Part shown: piece by piece, positions 9,270-17,769 of the stretch | Layout of the letters: each line of letters begins with the position of its first letter | Numbering within the stretch: the stretch's first letter is position 1 | Assembly (NCBI RefSeq): GCF_900163695.1 | Contig: NZ_FUIC01000011.1 | Span: 62,001-126,000 of the forward strand | DNA from: Gulosibacter sp. 10 | GTDB lineage: Bacteria; Actinomycetota; Actinomycetes; Actinomycetales; Microbacteriaceae | Direction: 5' to 3' | DNA: 64,000 nt | Program-made: the position numbers and the translations under genes | Notes under the pieces: model-generated | Seen by the model: the letters and a program-made list of their open reading frames with translations, nothing else | Told to the model about the DNA's origin: nothing | Databases searched by the model: none

Positions 9270-9689
9270 ATGAGCGGCCGGGGATACGTGCCGGGCGAGC
9301 TGCTCGGACGGCTCGTCGGGCGGCGCCTGAACGCCGTGGTGTTCTCCATGGACGTCGTGATGCTCTGGTTCGACGGCGACGAGCGCGGCTCGGGCAACGT
9401 CACGCTCCACTGCGACTACCCGCCGGAGGTGGAGTACCGGGGCGTCCGCCGGCGCGAGCGCGACGCCGGATACGCCGATGCGCTCCGGCGGCTGATCCCG
9501 GAGGAGGTGACCGGCACGGTGGAGAAGACTGGCACCGGGCTGGTCGTGCGCTTCGCGTCGGGCCGGCTCGTCATCCACCCCTCCCGCGAGGAGCGGTGGG
9601 GATACGAGATCGCCACGCTGAGCGGCTTCGCCGACCGCAGCTGGATGTGCTGGCGGCCGGGCGAGGACGGCTTCGAGGACCTGGCCTAG
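9270..9689 (+). CDS. Hypothetical protein
   Basis: 139 residues from the ATG at 9270 (MSGRGYVPGELLGRLVGRRL). The frame is open back to 9186, but the start at 9270 overlaps the stop of a possible 13-codon mini-ORF (9232-9273, MTVGAVLAARRRR), suggesting translational coupling. The protein is beta-rich with many Arg/Asp/Trp residues and ends RSWMCWRPGEDGFEDLA. No family is recognised. It is convergent with the kinase gene at 9717. Confidence 0.6.
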   Translation: MSGRGYVPGELLGRLVGRRLNAVVFSMDVVMLWFDGDERGSGNVTLHCDYPPEVEYRGVRRRERDAGYADALRRLIPEEVTGTVEKTGTGLVVRFASGRLVIHPSREERWGYEIATLSGFADRSWMCWRPGEDGFEDLA

Positions 9690-9716
9690 CGCGGCTCGGG
9701 CTCCCGCGGCCCCGCC

Positions 9717-10730
9717 TCAGCGCACCAGCGACCGGATCCGCCGCCGCACCGCCTCCGGGTCGGCGTCGAGGAACTCTCGGAGCACGCGCGCGGTGCGGGC
9801 CGACCGGTTGCGCGCGTAGGCGTCCCGGTCGCCCCCGCCGCGCGCGGTCCAGACGGCGAGGTTCACGCCCAGGCGGCCGATCGCGGCGTCGAGCAGCGCA
9901 TCCGCCTCCTCCGGCAGCAGCGGCACCGCGCGGCCCCAGCCCTCCACCACCTGCAGGAACGCCGCCACCGGCGACTCGGCCGCGCGCCCGGCGTACGCCG
10001 CGGCGACCGCGAGCTCCGCGATGCGCGGCCCGCGCACCATGTCGCCGAAGTCGAGCACCCCGCCGATGGACTCCGCGCCGTCCACGAGCAGGTTCGAGTC
10101 GTGCAGGTCGTGGTGCACCGTCTGCCGCGGCAGCGCGTCGAGACGGCCCGCCACGTCGAGGAACCGGCCCCGGGCGGCCTCGACGAGCGCCCGGGCCCCG
10201 GAGACGGGCATCCGCGCGAGCGAGTCGTCGATCGAGCGGAGCGTGCGCACGAGCTCCCACGGATGCGAGACGGGCGCGGGCGGCGCCGGCCACTCCGCCA
10301 GCGCGGCCGAGACCGCCGCCGCGGTGCGCCCCACCGCGCGCATGAGCGCCGGGGACGGGTCCGCCTCCGAGAGCGGGATCCCCTCGAGCCAGCCGCCGAC
10401 GTGGAGGATGACGGGCCGCCCGTCCCACTCGGCGACGCGCACCGACGCGCCCGCGCGGTCGGGCAGCGTCTCGCCCGCCGGGATGCCGAGCCGCTGCAGG
10501 CGCTCCATCGCCCCGACCTGCCAGCGCACGATCCGCAGCGCCCGCTCGGAGTACGCGCTCGCCTTGCACGCGAACGCCCGGCCCTCCGCCGTCGCGACCC
10601 GGAACACGGTCGACAGCTCGCTCTCGAGCGGCTGCAGCGCGTGCGCGCGCAGCCCGTAGTGCTCCAGGAGCAGCGCGCGCACGGCGCGCTCCGGCAGCGA
10701 GAGCGTCTCGGGCGCGACGGAATCGGTCAC
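9717..10730 (-). CDS. APH-fold phosphotransferase, hydroxylysine-kinase-like
   Basis: 337 residues, GTG start with GAGGAGG upstream. The aminoglycoside-phosphotransferase/choline-kinase fold is shown by the catalytic loop HHDLHDSN (H206-N213, catalytic D208, metal-binding N213) and LDFGD (226-230) as the metal-binding DFG-like motif. AFACKASAY around residue 55 provides the ATP-binding lysine. It is paired head-to-head with a class-III PLP enzyme. Kinase plus PLP phospho-lyase is the logic of hydroxylysine or ethanolamine-phosphate breakdown (AGPHD1 + AGXT2L families), so a small amino alcohol is the likely substrate. That is inference; antibiotic inactivation is less likely. Confidence 0.75.
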   Translation of the reverse strand: MTDSVAPETLSLPERAVRALLLEHYGLRAHALQPLESELSTVFRVATAEGRAFACKASAYSERALRIVRWQVGAMERLQRLGIPAGETLPDRAGASVRVAEWDGRPVILHVGGWLEGIPLSEADPSPALMRAVGRTAAAVSAALAEWPAPPAPVSHPWELVRTLRSIDDSLARMPVSGARALVEAARGRFLDVAGRLDALPRQTVHHDLHDSNLLVDGAESIGGVLDFGDMVRGPRIAELAVAAAYAGRAAESPVAAFLQVVEGWGRAVPLLPEEADALLDAAIGRLGVNLAVWTARGGGDRDAYARNRSARTARVLREFLDADPEAVRRRIRSLVR

Positions 10731-10744
10731 TGCGCATCCTCCTC
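10719..10744 (-). repeat. Inverted repeat arm overlapping the start of the kinase gene
   Basis: Read on the minus strand this 26-bp stretch contains GAGGAGGATGCGCAGTGA followed by CGATTCC-type codons. It matches 10866-10891 on the plus strand at 25 of 26 positions, so two oppositely oriented genes have almost the same ribosome binding site, start codon and first codons (MTDS versus MNDS). Confidence 0.85.
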
Positions 10745-10865
10745 ACGGGGCGGTCGGGCTCGTCGCATGCTAGCGCCAACGCGCGCCGGGCGTGCTGCTA
10801 CATTGTCGAGCGCGGTCGCGCCCGCTCGGCGCATGCGGCGTCTCGGGTACCCGACGCGGCCCGGC

Positions 10866-10891
10866 GAGGAGGATGCGCAGTGAACGATTCC
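10866..10891 (+). repeat. Inverted repeat arm overlapping the start of the phospho-lyase-like gene
   Basis: Mirror copy of 10719-10744 with one mismatch at the second codon. Together they bracket a 121-bp intergenic region in which further short similarity (GCATGCG) is visible on both strands. It may reflect an ancient duplication/inversion or selection for equal translation of both partners. Confidence 0.85.
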
Positions 10892-12229
10892 CAGCACCGC
10901 GGCGGCGTGCACATGGCCAACGGCTTCGACCCCTCGGCCGGCGCCGAGCTCGACCCCGCGGCGGCGGCGCTGCTGCGCCGCCGCGACCGGGTGCTCGGCC
11001 CGTCCTACCGGCTCTTCTACCGCGAGCCGGTGGCGATCGAGCGGGGCGAGGGCGTCCGGCTCCTCGGCGCCGACGGCCGCGAGTACCTCGACGCGTACAA
11101 CAACGTGCCGGCGATCGGCCACAGCCATCCGGCGGTCACGGCGGCGGTCTCCGCGCAGCTCGCCACGCTGAACACGCACACCCGCTATCTCACCGAGCCG
11201 ATCATCGACTACTCCGAGCGGCTGCTGGCGAAGTTCCCCGACCCGCTCGACCGCGTCACCTACGCCTGTACCGGCAGCGAGGCCATCGACCTCGCGATCC
11301 GCACCGCCCGGGCGGCCACGGGCCGGCAGGGCGTCATCATCTCCGAGCACGCCTATCACGGCACCACCGTCGCGGCCGCGGGCCTCTCGCCCTCGCTCGG
11401 GCCGAACAACCCCCTCGGCGAGCACGTCGTCACCGTCCCCTCGGTGGACGCGGCGCGCACGCCGCCCGAGGAGATCGGCCCCCGGCTGCTCGCCTCGGTC
11501 GAGGCGGCCATCCGCGAGCTCGAGGCGCGCGGCGAGGGCGTGGCCGCGGTGCTGTTCGACTCCATCCTCTCGAGCGACGGGGTGCAGCCGGACCCGGCGG
11601 GCTTCCTCGCCCCGGCGGCGGACGCGGTGCGCCGCGCGGGCGGCCTCTACCTCGCCGACGAGGTGCAGCCGGGCTTCGGCCGCACGGGCGCCTGGTGGGG
11701 CTTCGAGCGGCACGGCCTGGTGCCCGACCTCGTCGTGCTCGGCAAACCCATGGGCAACGGCATGCCGATCTCCGCGCTCGTGGGATCCGCGGCGGTGCAG
11801 GAGCGCTTCGGCGCCTCGGTGCGCTATTTCAACACCTTCGGCGGCAACCCGGTCAGCATCGCGGCGGCGGGAGCGGTGCTCGACGTCATCGAGCAGGACG
11901 GCCTGGTCGCTCACGCGGACGCCGTGGGCGCCTTCCTGCTCGACGGCCTGCGCGAGCTCGGCGCGCGCCACGACCGCGTCGCCCACGTGCGCGGGGCCGG
12001 GCTCTTCCTCGCCATGGAGTTCGGCGCGGAGGATGCGCGGCGCACCCCGGACGCCGACCTCGCCGCGCGCGTCGTGGACGGGATGCGGCGGGCGGGCATC
12101 CTCATCAGCGCCTCGGGGCCGGCCGCGGCGGCCCTGAAGATCCGGCCGCCCCTGCCGTTCTCGCGCGGCGACGCCGAGCGCCTGCTCGAGACGCTGGACG
12201 ACGTGCTCGCCGAGGAGGCGCGCCGCTGA
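10880..12229 (+). CDS. Class-III PLP aminotransferase / phospho-lyase-like enzyme
   Basis: 449 residues from a GTG preceded by AGGAGGA (10867-10873); MAN at codon 12 is an alternative start. Fold-type I class III features: the early YLDAYNNVPAIGHSHP (69-84), the cofactor aspartate in LADEVQPGFGRTG (D260), and the Schiff-base lysine K289 in VLGKPMGNGMP. The YLDAYNNV..GHSHP segment resembles the ETNPPL/PHYKPL (AGXT2L) subfamily, PLP enzymes that eliminate phosphate from phosphoethanolamine or phosphohydroxylysine. Pairing with a kinase supports a phospho-lyase over a plain omega-aminotransferase; the exact substrate is unknown. Confidence 0.8.
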   Translation: MNDSQHRGGVHMANGFDPSAGAELDPAAAALLRRRDRVLGPSYRLFYREPVAIERGEGVRLLGADGREYLDAYNNVPAIGHSHPAVTAAVSAQLATLNTHTRYLTEPIIDYSERLLAKFPDPLDRVTYACTGSEAIDLAIRTARAATGRQGVIISEHAYHGTTVAAAGLSPSLGPNNPLGEHVVTVPSVDAARTPPEEIGPRLLASVEAAIRELEARGEGVAAVLFDSILSSDGVQPDPAGFLAPAADAVRRAGGLYLADEVQPGFGRTGAWWGFERHGLVPDLVVLGKPMGNGMPISALVGSAAVQERFGASVRYFNTFGGNPVSIAAAGAVLDVIEQDGLVAHADAVGAFLLDGLRELGARHDRVAHVRGAGLFLAMEFGAEDARRTPDADLAARVVDGMRRAGILISASGPAAAALKIRPPLPFSRGDAERLLETLDDVLAEEARR

Positions 12230-12322
12230 CGCGGTCGAGAGCGGTGCCTCCGGCACCACCGACCCGGTGCCGAAATCCGCCGCCGGCGGTTCCGCATCGA
12301 CGCGTTTCCCGCCAGTGCTAAA

Positions 12323-12334
12323 TTGTCAGGACAA
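12323..12334. promoter_or_regulatory. Candidate GntR operator, site 1
   Basis: TTGTCAGGACAA within the longer palindrome AATTGTC-AG-GACAATT, 66 bp before the Gfo/Idh start at 12401. It is one of four TTGT-N4-ACAA sites in this island (others 14611, 21994, 22902). Confidence 0.7.
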
Positions 12335-12400
12335 TTGCGGTCCCCGGCGCCGAGCGTTCCGGGGGCCGTTCACGCGGACACGATGCTTCGAGGGAGGCAC

Positions 12401-13435
12401 ATGAGACTCGGACTGGTCGGCTACGGCACGGGAGGGCGCTACTACCACGCGCCCTACATCCAGGCGGCGCGCGGCGTCGAACTCGCGGGCGTGGTCGCGC
12501 GCTCGGAGGCCCGCATCGCGCAGATCCGCGAGGAGCTCCCCGGCGTCCCGGTCTACGAGTCGCTCACCGCGCTCCTCGACGCGGGCGTGGACGCCGTCAC
12601 CATCACGACCCCGCCCGAGACCCGCCGCGAGCTCGCGCTCGAGGCGATCGGCCGCGGCGTGCACGTGATCGCCGACAAGCCGGTCGCGCCCGGCGCGGCC
12701 GCGGCGCGCGAGCTCGTCGCGGCGGCGGAGGACGCGGGCGTGCTGCTCAGCGCATTCCACAACCGCCGCTGGGACACCGACCTGGCGACGCTCAAGGAGG
12801 TGCTCGCGGGCGGCGAGCTCGGCGAGATCCGGCGCTTCGACTCCGCCTTCAACCTCGACGAGCCCGACACGCTCGAGGCCGGCCCCACGGGGGGCCTCCT
12901 CCGCGACCTCGGCAGCCACCTAGTCGACCAGGCGCTGCACCTCTTCGGCCCCGCCGAATCGGTGACCGCCTACCTCGACTGGGTCGACCTGCCCGAAGGG
13001 CGCACGGACTCGGGCTTCTTCCTGAACATCGTGCACCGCGGCGGCGTGCACTCGCACGTCTCCGCCACGAAGGTGAACCACCTCGTATCGCGCGAACTGC
13101 TGGCGCTCGGATCGGGCGGCTCGTACCGCTCTTCGCAGCAGGACGTGCAGGCCCAGGCCGTGCTCGCAGGCCGACGGCCCGCCGACGACCGCGAGGGCTG
13201 GGGCTACGAGGACCCCGAGCGCTGGGGCGTCCTCAGCACCGCGGCGGGCACCCGCCGCGTCCCCTCCGCGAAGGGCGACTACACCGACTACTACGAGCGC
13301 TTCGCCGCCGCCGTCGAGCGCGGCGAAGCGCAGCCCGTGCCGCTGATCGAGGCGGCGGACATGCTCGCCGTCCTCGACGCCGCGCGCCTGAGCGACGCGG
13401 AGGGCCGCACCGTCCGGCTCTCCGAGCAGCAGTAG
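12401..13435 (+). CDS. Gfo/Idh/MocA-family oxidoreductase
   Basis: 344 residues from an ATG preceded by GGGAGG (12392-12397); the open frame upstream contains the operator and is not translated. The N-terminal Rossmann fold begins MRLGLVGYGTGGR (G-x-G-x-x-G). The motif ADKPVAP near residue 90 is the family EKP-type catalytic lysine, and FHNRRWDTDLATLKEVL marks the start of the alpha/beta catalytic domain. It probably oxidises a polyol or sugar using NAD(P). The candidate GntR operator upstream links it to the inositol cluster; a second Gfo/Idh gene lies at 18840. Substrate undetermined. Confidence 0.87.
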   Translation: MRLGLVGYGTGGRYYHAPYIQAARGVELAGVVARSEARIAQIREELPGVPVYESLTALLDAGVDAVTITTPPETRRELALEAIGRGVHVIADKPVAPGAAAARELVAAAEDAGVLLSAFHNRRWDTDLATLKEVLAGGELGEIRRFDSAFNLDEPDTLEAGPTGGLLRDLGSHLVDQALHLFGPAESVTAYLDWVDLPEGRTDSGFFLNIVHRGGVHSHVSATKVNHLVSRELLALGSGGSYRSSQQDVQAQAVLAGRRPADDREGWGYEDPERWGVLSTAAGTRRVPSAKGDYTDYYERFAAAVERGEAQPVPLIEAADMLAVLDAARLSDAEGRTVRLSEQQ

Positions 13436-13500
13436 CGCCCGCGCGGCATCGCATACTTGCGCCGTCCCCGGCGCGTTCTCCAACAGAAGGAAATCTCACC

Positions 13501-14505
13501 ATGACAGTACGAGTCGGAATCAACGGATTCGGACGCATCGGCCGCAACTACCTGCGGGCCGTCCTGAGCCAGGGCGCGGACATCGAGATCGTGGCCGTGA
13601 ACGACCTCACGGACGCCCAGGTGCTCGCGAACCTCACCGAGTGGGACTCCCTGCTCGGCCGCCTCGACGCCACCGTGGAGGTCGGCGACGGCGAGCTCGT
13701 CATCGACGGCCGCCCGATCAAGGTGCTCGCCGAGCGCAACCCCGCCGACCTGCCGTGGGGCGAGCTCGGCGTCGACGTCGTGATCGAGTCGACGGGCCGC
13801 TTCACGAGCGCCGACGCGGCGCGCGCGCACCTCGACGCCGGCGCGAAGAAGGTCATCATCTCGGCGCCGGGCAGCGGCGACGTGAAGACCATCGTGCTCG
13901 GCATCAACGACGACACCTACGACGCGGCCGAGCACGACATCGTCTCCAACGGCTCCTGCACCACCAACTCGCTCGCCTTCCTCGGCAAGGTGCTGCACGA
14001 GGAGTTCGGCGTCGAGACCGGCCTCATGACCACGGTGCACGCCTACACGGGCGACCAGCGCCTGCAGGACGCGCCGCACGGCGACGCCCGCCGCGCCCGC
14101 GCCGCCGCCCTGTCGATCATCCCCACCAGCTCGGGCGCCGCGAAGGCCATCGGCCTCGTCGTGCCGGAGCTCGAGGGCAAGCTCACCGGCCTCGCGCTGC
14201 GCGTGCCGGTCCCCGTCGGCTCGGTCACCGACCTCACCGCGGACCTCGAGCGCGAGGTCACCGCGGAGGAGGTGAACGAGGCCTTCGAGCGGGCCGCCGC
14301 CTCGGAGCGCTACGGCCGCTACCTCGAGTACTCGGAGGACCCGCTGGTCTCGGTGGACATCACCGGCAACCCGCACTCCACGATCTTCGACTCGGGCCTG
14401 ACCCGGGCGACCGGCCGCCAGGTGAAGGTGTTCGGCTGGTACGACAACGAGTGGGGCTTCTCGAACCGGCTCGTCGAGCTGAGCCTCATGGTCCTCGGCC
14501 GCTGA
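13501..14505 (+). CDS. gap: Type I glyceraldehyde-3-phosphate dehydrogenase, divergent
   Basis: 334 residues. It has VGINGFGRIGR at the NAD site, the catalytic Cys153 in SNGSCTTN, H180 in TTVHAYTGDQ, and the C-terminal WYDNEWGFSNR. Several usually invariant positions differ: SNASCTTN is SNGSCTTN, the DSxHG element is DSLLG, and HKDLRRARAA is HGDARRARAA. This suggests a specialised paralogue (another aldehyde phosphate or an anabolic/catabolic isoform) rather than the glycolytic enzyme. It converts G3P to 1,3-bisphosphoglycerate if canonical. It sits between a Gfo/Idh gene and iolC, where triose phosphate is an end product. RBS AAGGA before the ATG. Confidence 0.88.
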   Translation: MTVRVGINGFGRIGRNYLRAVLSQGADIEIVAVNDLTDAQVLANLTEWDSLLGRLDATVEVGDGELVIDGRPIKVLAERNPADLPWGELGVDVVIESTGRFTSADAARAHLDAGAKKVIISAPGSGDVKTIVLGINDDTYDAAEHDIVSNGSCTTNSLAFLGKVLHEEFGVETGLMTTVHAYTGDQRLQDAPHGDARRARAAALSIIPTSSGAAKAIGLVVPELEGKLTGLALRVPVPVGSVTDLTADLEREVTAEEVNEAFERAAASERYGRYLEYSEDPLVSVDITGNPHSTIFDSGLTRATGRQVKVFGWYDNEWGFSNRLVELSLMVLGR

Positions 14506-14511
14506 ACCCGC

Positions 14512-14553
14512 GAAGGCCGCATCGAGAGCGCGAACCGCTCCGGTGCGGCCTTC
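14512..14553 (+). terminator. Hairpin after the GAPDH gene
   Basis: GAAGGCCGCA / TGCGGCCTTC arms (10 bp) surround a 22-nt loop. No T-run follows, so it may be a weak terminator or mRNA-end hairpin. Confidence 0.5.
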
Positions 14554-14610
14554 CGCGTACCCGCGCGGTACGGGGACGGCGACCTACCAGTTCCCGGACA
14601 CTATGTTCAG

Positions 14611-14634
14611 TTGTTAGGACAATGAGTGTATGCT
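14611..14634 (+). promoter_or_regulatory. iolC promoter with GntR operator, site 2
   Basis: TTGTTAGGACAA (14611-14622) lies directly upstream of a -10-like TATGCT (14629-14634). A repressor bound here would cover the promoter spacer of the iolC operon. Confidence 0.65.
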
Positions 14635-14682
14635 GGCCGTTGTCGTAGTGAACCGCTCATACAGAAAGTTGTAGAGAGACTC

Positions 14683-15666
14683 TTGACCCCTCCCACAGCA
14701 GCCCAGTTTGACGTGTTGACCTTCGGGCGCGTTGGCGTCGATATCTATCCGCTGCAGGACGGCGTCGGACTCGAGGACGTCGAGACCTTCGGCAAGTACC
14801 TCGGCGGCAGCGCCGGCAACGTCGCCGTCGCGGCGGCCCGGCACGGCCGCAGCGCCGCCCTCATCTCGGGCACGGGCGACGACCCCTTCGGGCGCTACGT
14901 CAAGCGCGAGATGGAGCGGCTCGGCGTCTCCTCCGAGTACGTCGTCACGATCCCGGAGCTGCAGACCCCGGTCACCTTCTGCGAGATCTTCCCGCCGGAC
15001 GACTTCCCCCTCTACTTCTACCGCAAGCCCAAGGCCCCGGATCTCGCCGTCGCCGCCGAGGACGTCGACCTCGAGGCGGTCAAGCGCTCCAGGATCTTCT
15101 GGACCACCGTGACCGGCCTCAGCGAGGAGCCCAGCCGCGCGGCCCACCACGTGGCCTACGCCGCCCGCGACCGCCGCGCCCACACCATCCTCGACCTCGA
15201 CTACCGACCGATGTTCTGGGCGGACCCGTCCGAGGCGACCGGCGAGGTCGGCAAGGCCCTCGAGCACGTCACCGTCGCGGTGGGCAACCGCGAGGAGTGC
15301 GAGGTCGCCGTGGGCGAGACCGAGCCCATGCGGGCGGCGGACGCCCTGCTCGAGCGCGGCGTCGAGCTCGCGATCGTGAAGCAGGGGCCCAAGGGCGTGC
15401 TCGCGAAGACGCGCGAGGAGACCGTCGAGGTGCCGCCCTATACGGTGGATGTCGTCAACGGCCTCGGCGCCGGCGACAGCTTCGGCGGCGCGCTCTGCCA
15501 CGGCCTGCTCGAGGGCTGGGACCTCGAGCGCGTCCTCCGCTTCGCCAACGTCGCCGGGGCACTCGCGGCCTCGCGCCGCGAGTGCTCGACCGCGATGCCG
15601 TCGACCGAGGAAATTCAGACCGTACTTGACGCCGCGGCCGAGGCCGCGCGGGATGGGGGACAGTGA
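14683..15666 (+). CDS. iolC: 5-dehydro-2-deoxygluconokinase
   Basis: 327 residues from the TTG at 14683, giving MTPPTAAQFDVLTFGRVGVDIYPLQDG, the usual IolC N-terminus; the ATG at 14626 lies inside the promoter -10 region. PfkB-family signatures: LGGSAGNVAVAAARHG near the start and NGLGAGDSFGGALCHGLLEG near residue 265 with the catalytic Asp. IolC phosphorylates 2-deoxy-5-keto-D-gluconate in myo-inositol catabolism. Overlaps the next gene (TGATG), indicating an operon. The fused C-terminal aldolase domain found in some proteobacterial IolC is absent; a separate aldolase-like gene follows. Confidence 0.9.
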   Translation: MTPPTAAQFDVLTFGRVGVDIYPLQDGVGLEDVETFGKYLGGSAGNVAVAAARHGRSAALISGTGDDPFGRYVKREMERLGVSSEYVVTIPELQTPVTFCEIFPPDDFPLYFYRKPKAPDLAVAAEDVDLEAVKRSRIFWTTVTGLSEEPSRAAHHVAYAARDRRAHTILDLDYRPMFWADPSEATGEVGKALEHVTVAVGNREECEVAVGETEPMRAADALLERGVELAIVKQGPKGVLAKTREETVEVPPYTVDVVNGLGAGDSFGGALCHGLLEGWDLERVLRFANVAGALAASRRECSTAMPSTEEIQTVLDAAAEAARDGGQ

Positions 15667-16574
15667 TGTCGATCGCCGAAGCCAAAGCCGAGCTCGCTCC
15701 GAAGTTCGAGGAGCTGCGCCGCCTGCGCGCCGAGCGCCCCGACGCGATCGCCGAGATCCTCGACAGCCGTCGCCGCCGCCCGCTCATCCAGGGCGACGGC
15801 AGGCTCTTCATCGTGGCCGCCGACCACCCGGCCCGCGGCGCCCTCGGCGTGCGCGACAACCCCTCCGCGATGGCCGACCGCTACGAGCTGCTCGCGCGCC
15901 TCGCGATCGCGCTGCAGCGCCCCGGCGTGGACGGCGTGCTGGGCACCCCCGACATCATCGACGACCTCGCCCTCATGGGGCTGCTCGAGGACAAGATCGT
16001 CGTCGGCTCGATGAACCGCGGCGGGCTGCGCGGCGCCGCCTTCGAGATGGACGACCGCTTCACGGGCTACGACATCGACGGCATCGTGCGCGACCGCCTC
16101 GACTTCGCGAAGACCCTCATCCGGATCAACCTCGAGGACGCCGACTCGCTCGCCACCATCGAGGCCAACGCCCGCGCCGTGGACGCCGCGGCCGCCGCCG
16201 GCGTGCCGATCATGCTCGAGCCCTTCCTGAGCGAGTGGCGCGACGGCAAGGTCGTGAACAACCTCAGCACCGAGGCCGTGATCAAGTCGGTCGCGATCGC
16301 CTCGGGCCTCGGCAACAGCTCGGCCTACACCTGGATGAAGCTCCCGGTGGCGGACGACATGGAGGCCGTGATGGCCTCGACCACGCTGCCCACGCTGCTG
16401 CTGGGCGGCGAGCCCACGGGGCCGGCCGAGGAGGTCTACGCGAGCTGGCAGAAGACCCTCTCGCTGCCCGGCGTGCGCGGCCTCGTCGTGGGGCGGACGC
16501 TCATCTACCCGCAGGACGACGACGTCGCCAAGGCGGTGGACACTGCCGCGGCCATGGTGCACGGTCTAGACTGA
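15666..16574 (+). CDS. Cgl0159-like (beta/alpha)8 aldolase-type protein
   Basis: 302 residues from the ATG at 15666, whose first base is the last base of the iolC stop codon; a GTG one codon upstream is an alternative. The sequence is rich in barrel strands (RLFIVAADHPARG, VPIMLEPFLSEW, GLVVGRTLIYP). This family accompanies iolC in actinobacterial inositol clusters, and by position it should cleave 2-deoxy-5-keto-gluconate 6-phosphate to dihydroxyacetone phosphate and malonic semialdehyde, replacing IolJ. The lysines in SAYTWMKLPV and EAVIKSVA are possible Schiff-base candidates. Function by context. Confidence 0.8.
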   Translation: MSIAEAKAELAPKFEELRRLRAERPDAIAEILDSRRRRPLIQGDGRLFIVAADHPARGALGVRDNPSAMADRYELLARLAIALQRPGVDGVLGTPDIIDDLALMGLLEDKIVVGSMNRGGLRGAAFEMDDRFTGYDIDGIVRDRLDFAKTLIRINLEDADSLATIEANARAVDAAAAAGVPIMLEPFLSEWRDGKVVNNLSTEAVIKSVAIASGLGNSSAYTWMKLPVADDMEAVMASTTLPTLLLGGEPTGPAEEVYASWQKTLSLPGVRGLVVGRTLIYPQDDDVAKAVDTAAAMVHGLD

Positions 16575-16686
16575 CCGCGTGACTGGAACGGTCCAAAACG
16601 GCCGGGCCGGTCGCATCACCACACGGACGTCGCCACACGGACGTCACGAGACGAACACCACCGAGAACAGAAACTGGGGAAGTGCA

Positions 16687-17595
16687 ATGACGCAGAACGA
16701 ATGGTTCTTCAAGCGCGGTGAACTCGCGCAGGGCGACTGGCAGTCGGTCGTCGACGGCGAGCGCGACGGGTGGCAGCACACCGGTCTGCGCGTGGCCGAG
16801 CTCACGGGGGCGGAGCGCCTCGAGCTGGCCGCGGGCGACGTCGAGCGCATCATCATCCCGCTCGCCGGCGGCCCCTTCCAGGTCGAATGGTCGGATGCGG
16901 ACGACCAGGGCCAGACGCAGCGGCTCGACGGCCGCCCCGGCGTCTTCGACGGCCCGACCGACGTCTTCTACCTCGGCGCCGGCGGCTCCGCCGTGCTGAG
17001 CGGCACCGGCCGCGTCGCGGTGGCCGAGGCGCCCACGACGCAGCGGTTCCCCGCCTGCTACATCGCCAAGGAGGACGTGCCGGTCGAGCTCCGCGGCACC
17101 GGCCGCGCGAGCCGCCAGGTGCACAACTTCGGCACCCCCGCCGCGCTCGAGGCCTCGAAGTTCATCGTGTGCGAGGTCATCACCCCCGCCGAGAACTGGT
17201 CCTCGTTCCCCGCGCACAAGCACGACGAGCTCGTCCCCGGCACCGAGATGCCCCTCGAGGAGATCTACTACTTCGAGACCGCCGTCACGAAGGGCGCCGA
17301 GGAGCTCGCCCCCGAGAACGCCGACCCCTTCGCGCTGTTCGCGACCTACCCCTCGCAGGCGGGCGACATCCACATCAACGCGATCGTCCGCACGGGCGAC
17401 GTGGCGCTCGTGCCCTACGGCTACCACGGCCCCGCGGCCGCGGCCCCGGGCTACGACCTCTACTACCTCAACGTCATGGCCGGACCCGCCGAGGAGCGCA
17501 AGTGGATCGTCACCGACGACCCCGCGCACGGCTGGATCCGCGAGACGTGGGAGGGGCAGGAGCTCGACTCCCGCCTCCCCTACGGAGACGAGTAG
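16687..17595 (+). CDS. iolB: 5-deoxy-glucuronate isomerase
   Basis: 302 residues from the ATG at 16687 preceded by GGGGAAG; the frame is open about 100 bp upstream but without a convincing site. Two cupin halves: the C-terminal one shows FPAHKHDE (H177, H179) and EEIYYFE (E191/E192), the metal-binding residues of IolB/KduI. It isomerises 5-deoxy-glucuronate to 2-deoxy-5-keto-gluconate, the substrate of IolC. It lies 112 bp after the aldolase-like gene in the same direction. Confidence 0.93.
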   Translation: MTQNEWFFKRGELAQGDWQSVVDGERDGWQHTGLRVAELTGAERLELAAGDVERIIIPLAGGPFQVEWSDADDQGQTQRLDGRPGVFDGPTDVFYLGAGGSAVLSGTGRVAVAEAPTTQRFPACYIAKEDVPVELRGTGRASRQVHNFGTPAALEASKFIVCEVITPAENWSSFPAHKHDELVPGTEMPLEEIYYFETAVTKGAEELAPENADPFALFATYPSQAGDIHINAIVRTGDVALVPYGYHGPAAAAPGYDLYYLNVMAGPAEERKWIVTDDPAHGWIRETWEGQELDSRLPYGDE

Positions 17596-17626
17596 TCTGC
17601 AGCCCGTCGAATGACGATGCAGGCGG

Positions 17627-17672
17627 GGCCCGAGGCGACGACGCGCGATTCCGCGCGTCGTCGCCTCGGGCC
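17627..17672 (+). terminator. Strong hairpin after iolB
   Basis: A perfect 21-bp stem with loop ATTC (17648-17651), arms 17627-17647 and 17652-17672, starting GGCCCGAGGCG. There is no T-tract, so it may act as an intercistronic RNA-stability element or partial terminator within the iol operon. Confidence 0.6.
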
Positions 17673-17769
17673 GTGCTGATCCCTCCGCCCCTCCGCGAAC
17701 CGACATCCAACATCCCAACGCAGCCAGCACCTCAACGCAGCCTCGGGCAGGCAAGAAGGAGACCCCCAC

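Noticed and set aside
9717-10730. Aminoglycoside resistance kinase
   Set aside because: The APH fold is clear, but pairing with a PLP phospho-lyase-like gene points to metabolism.
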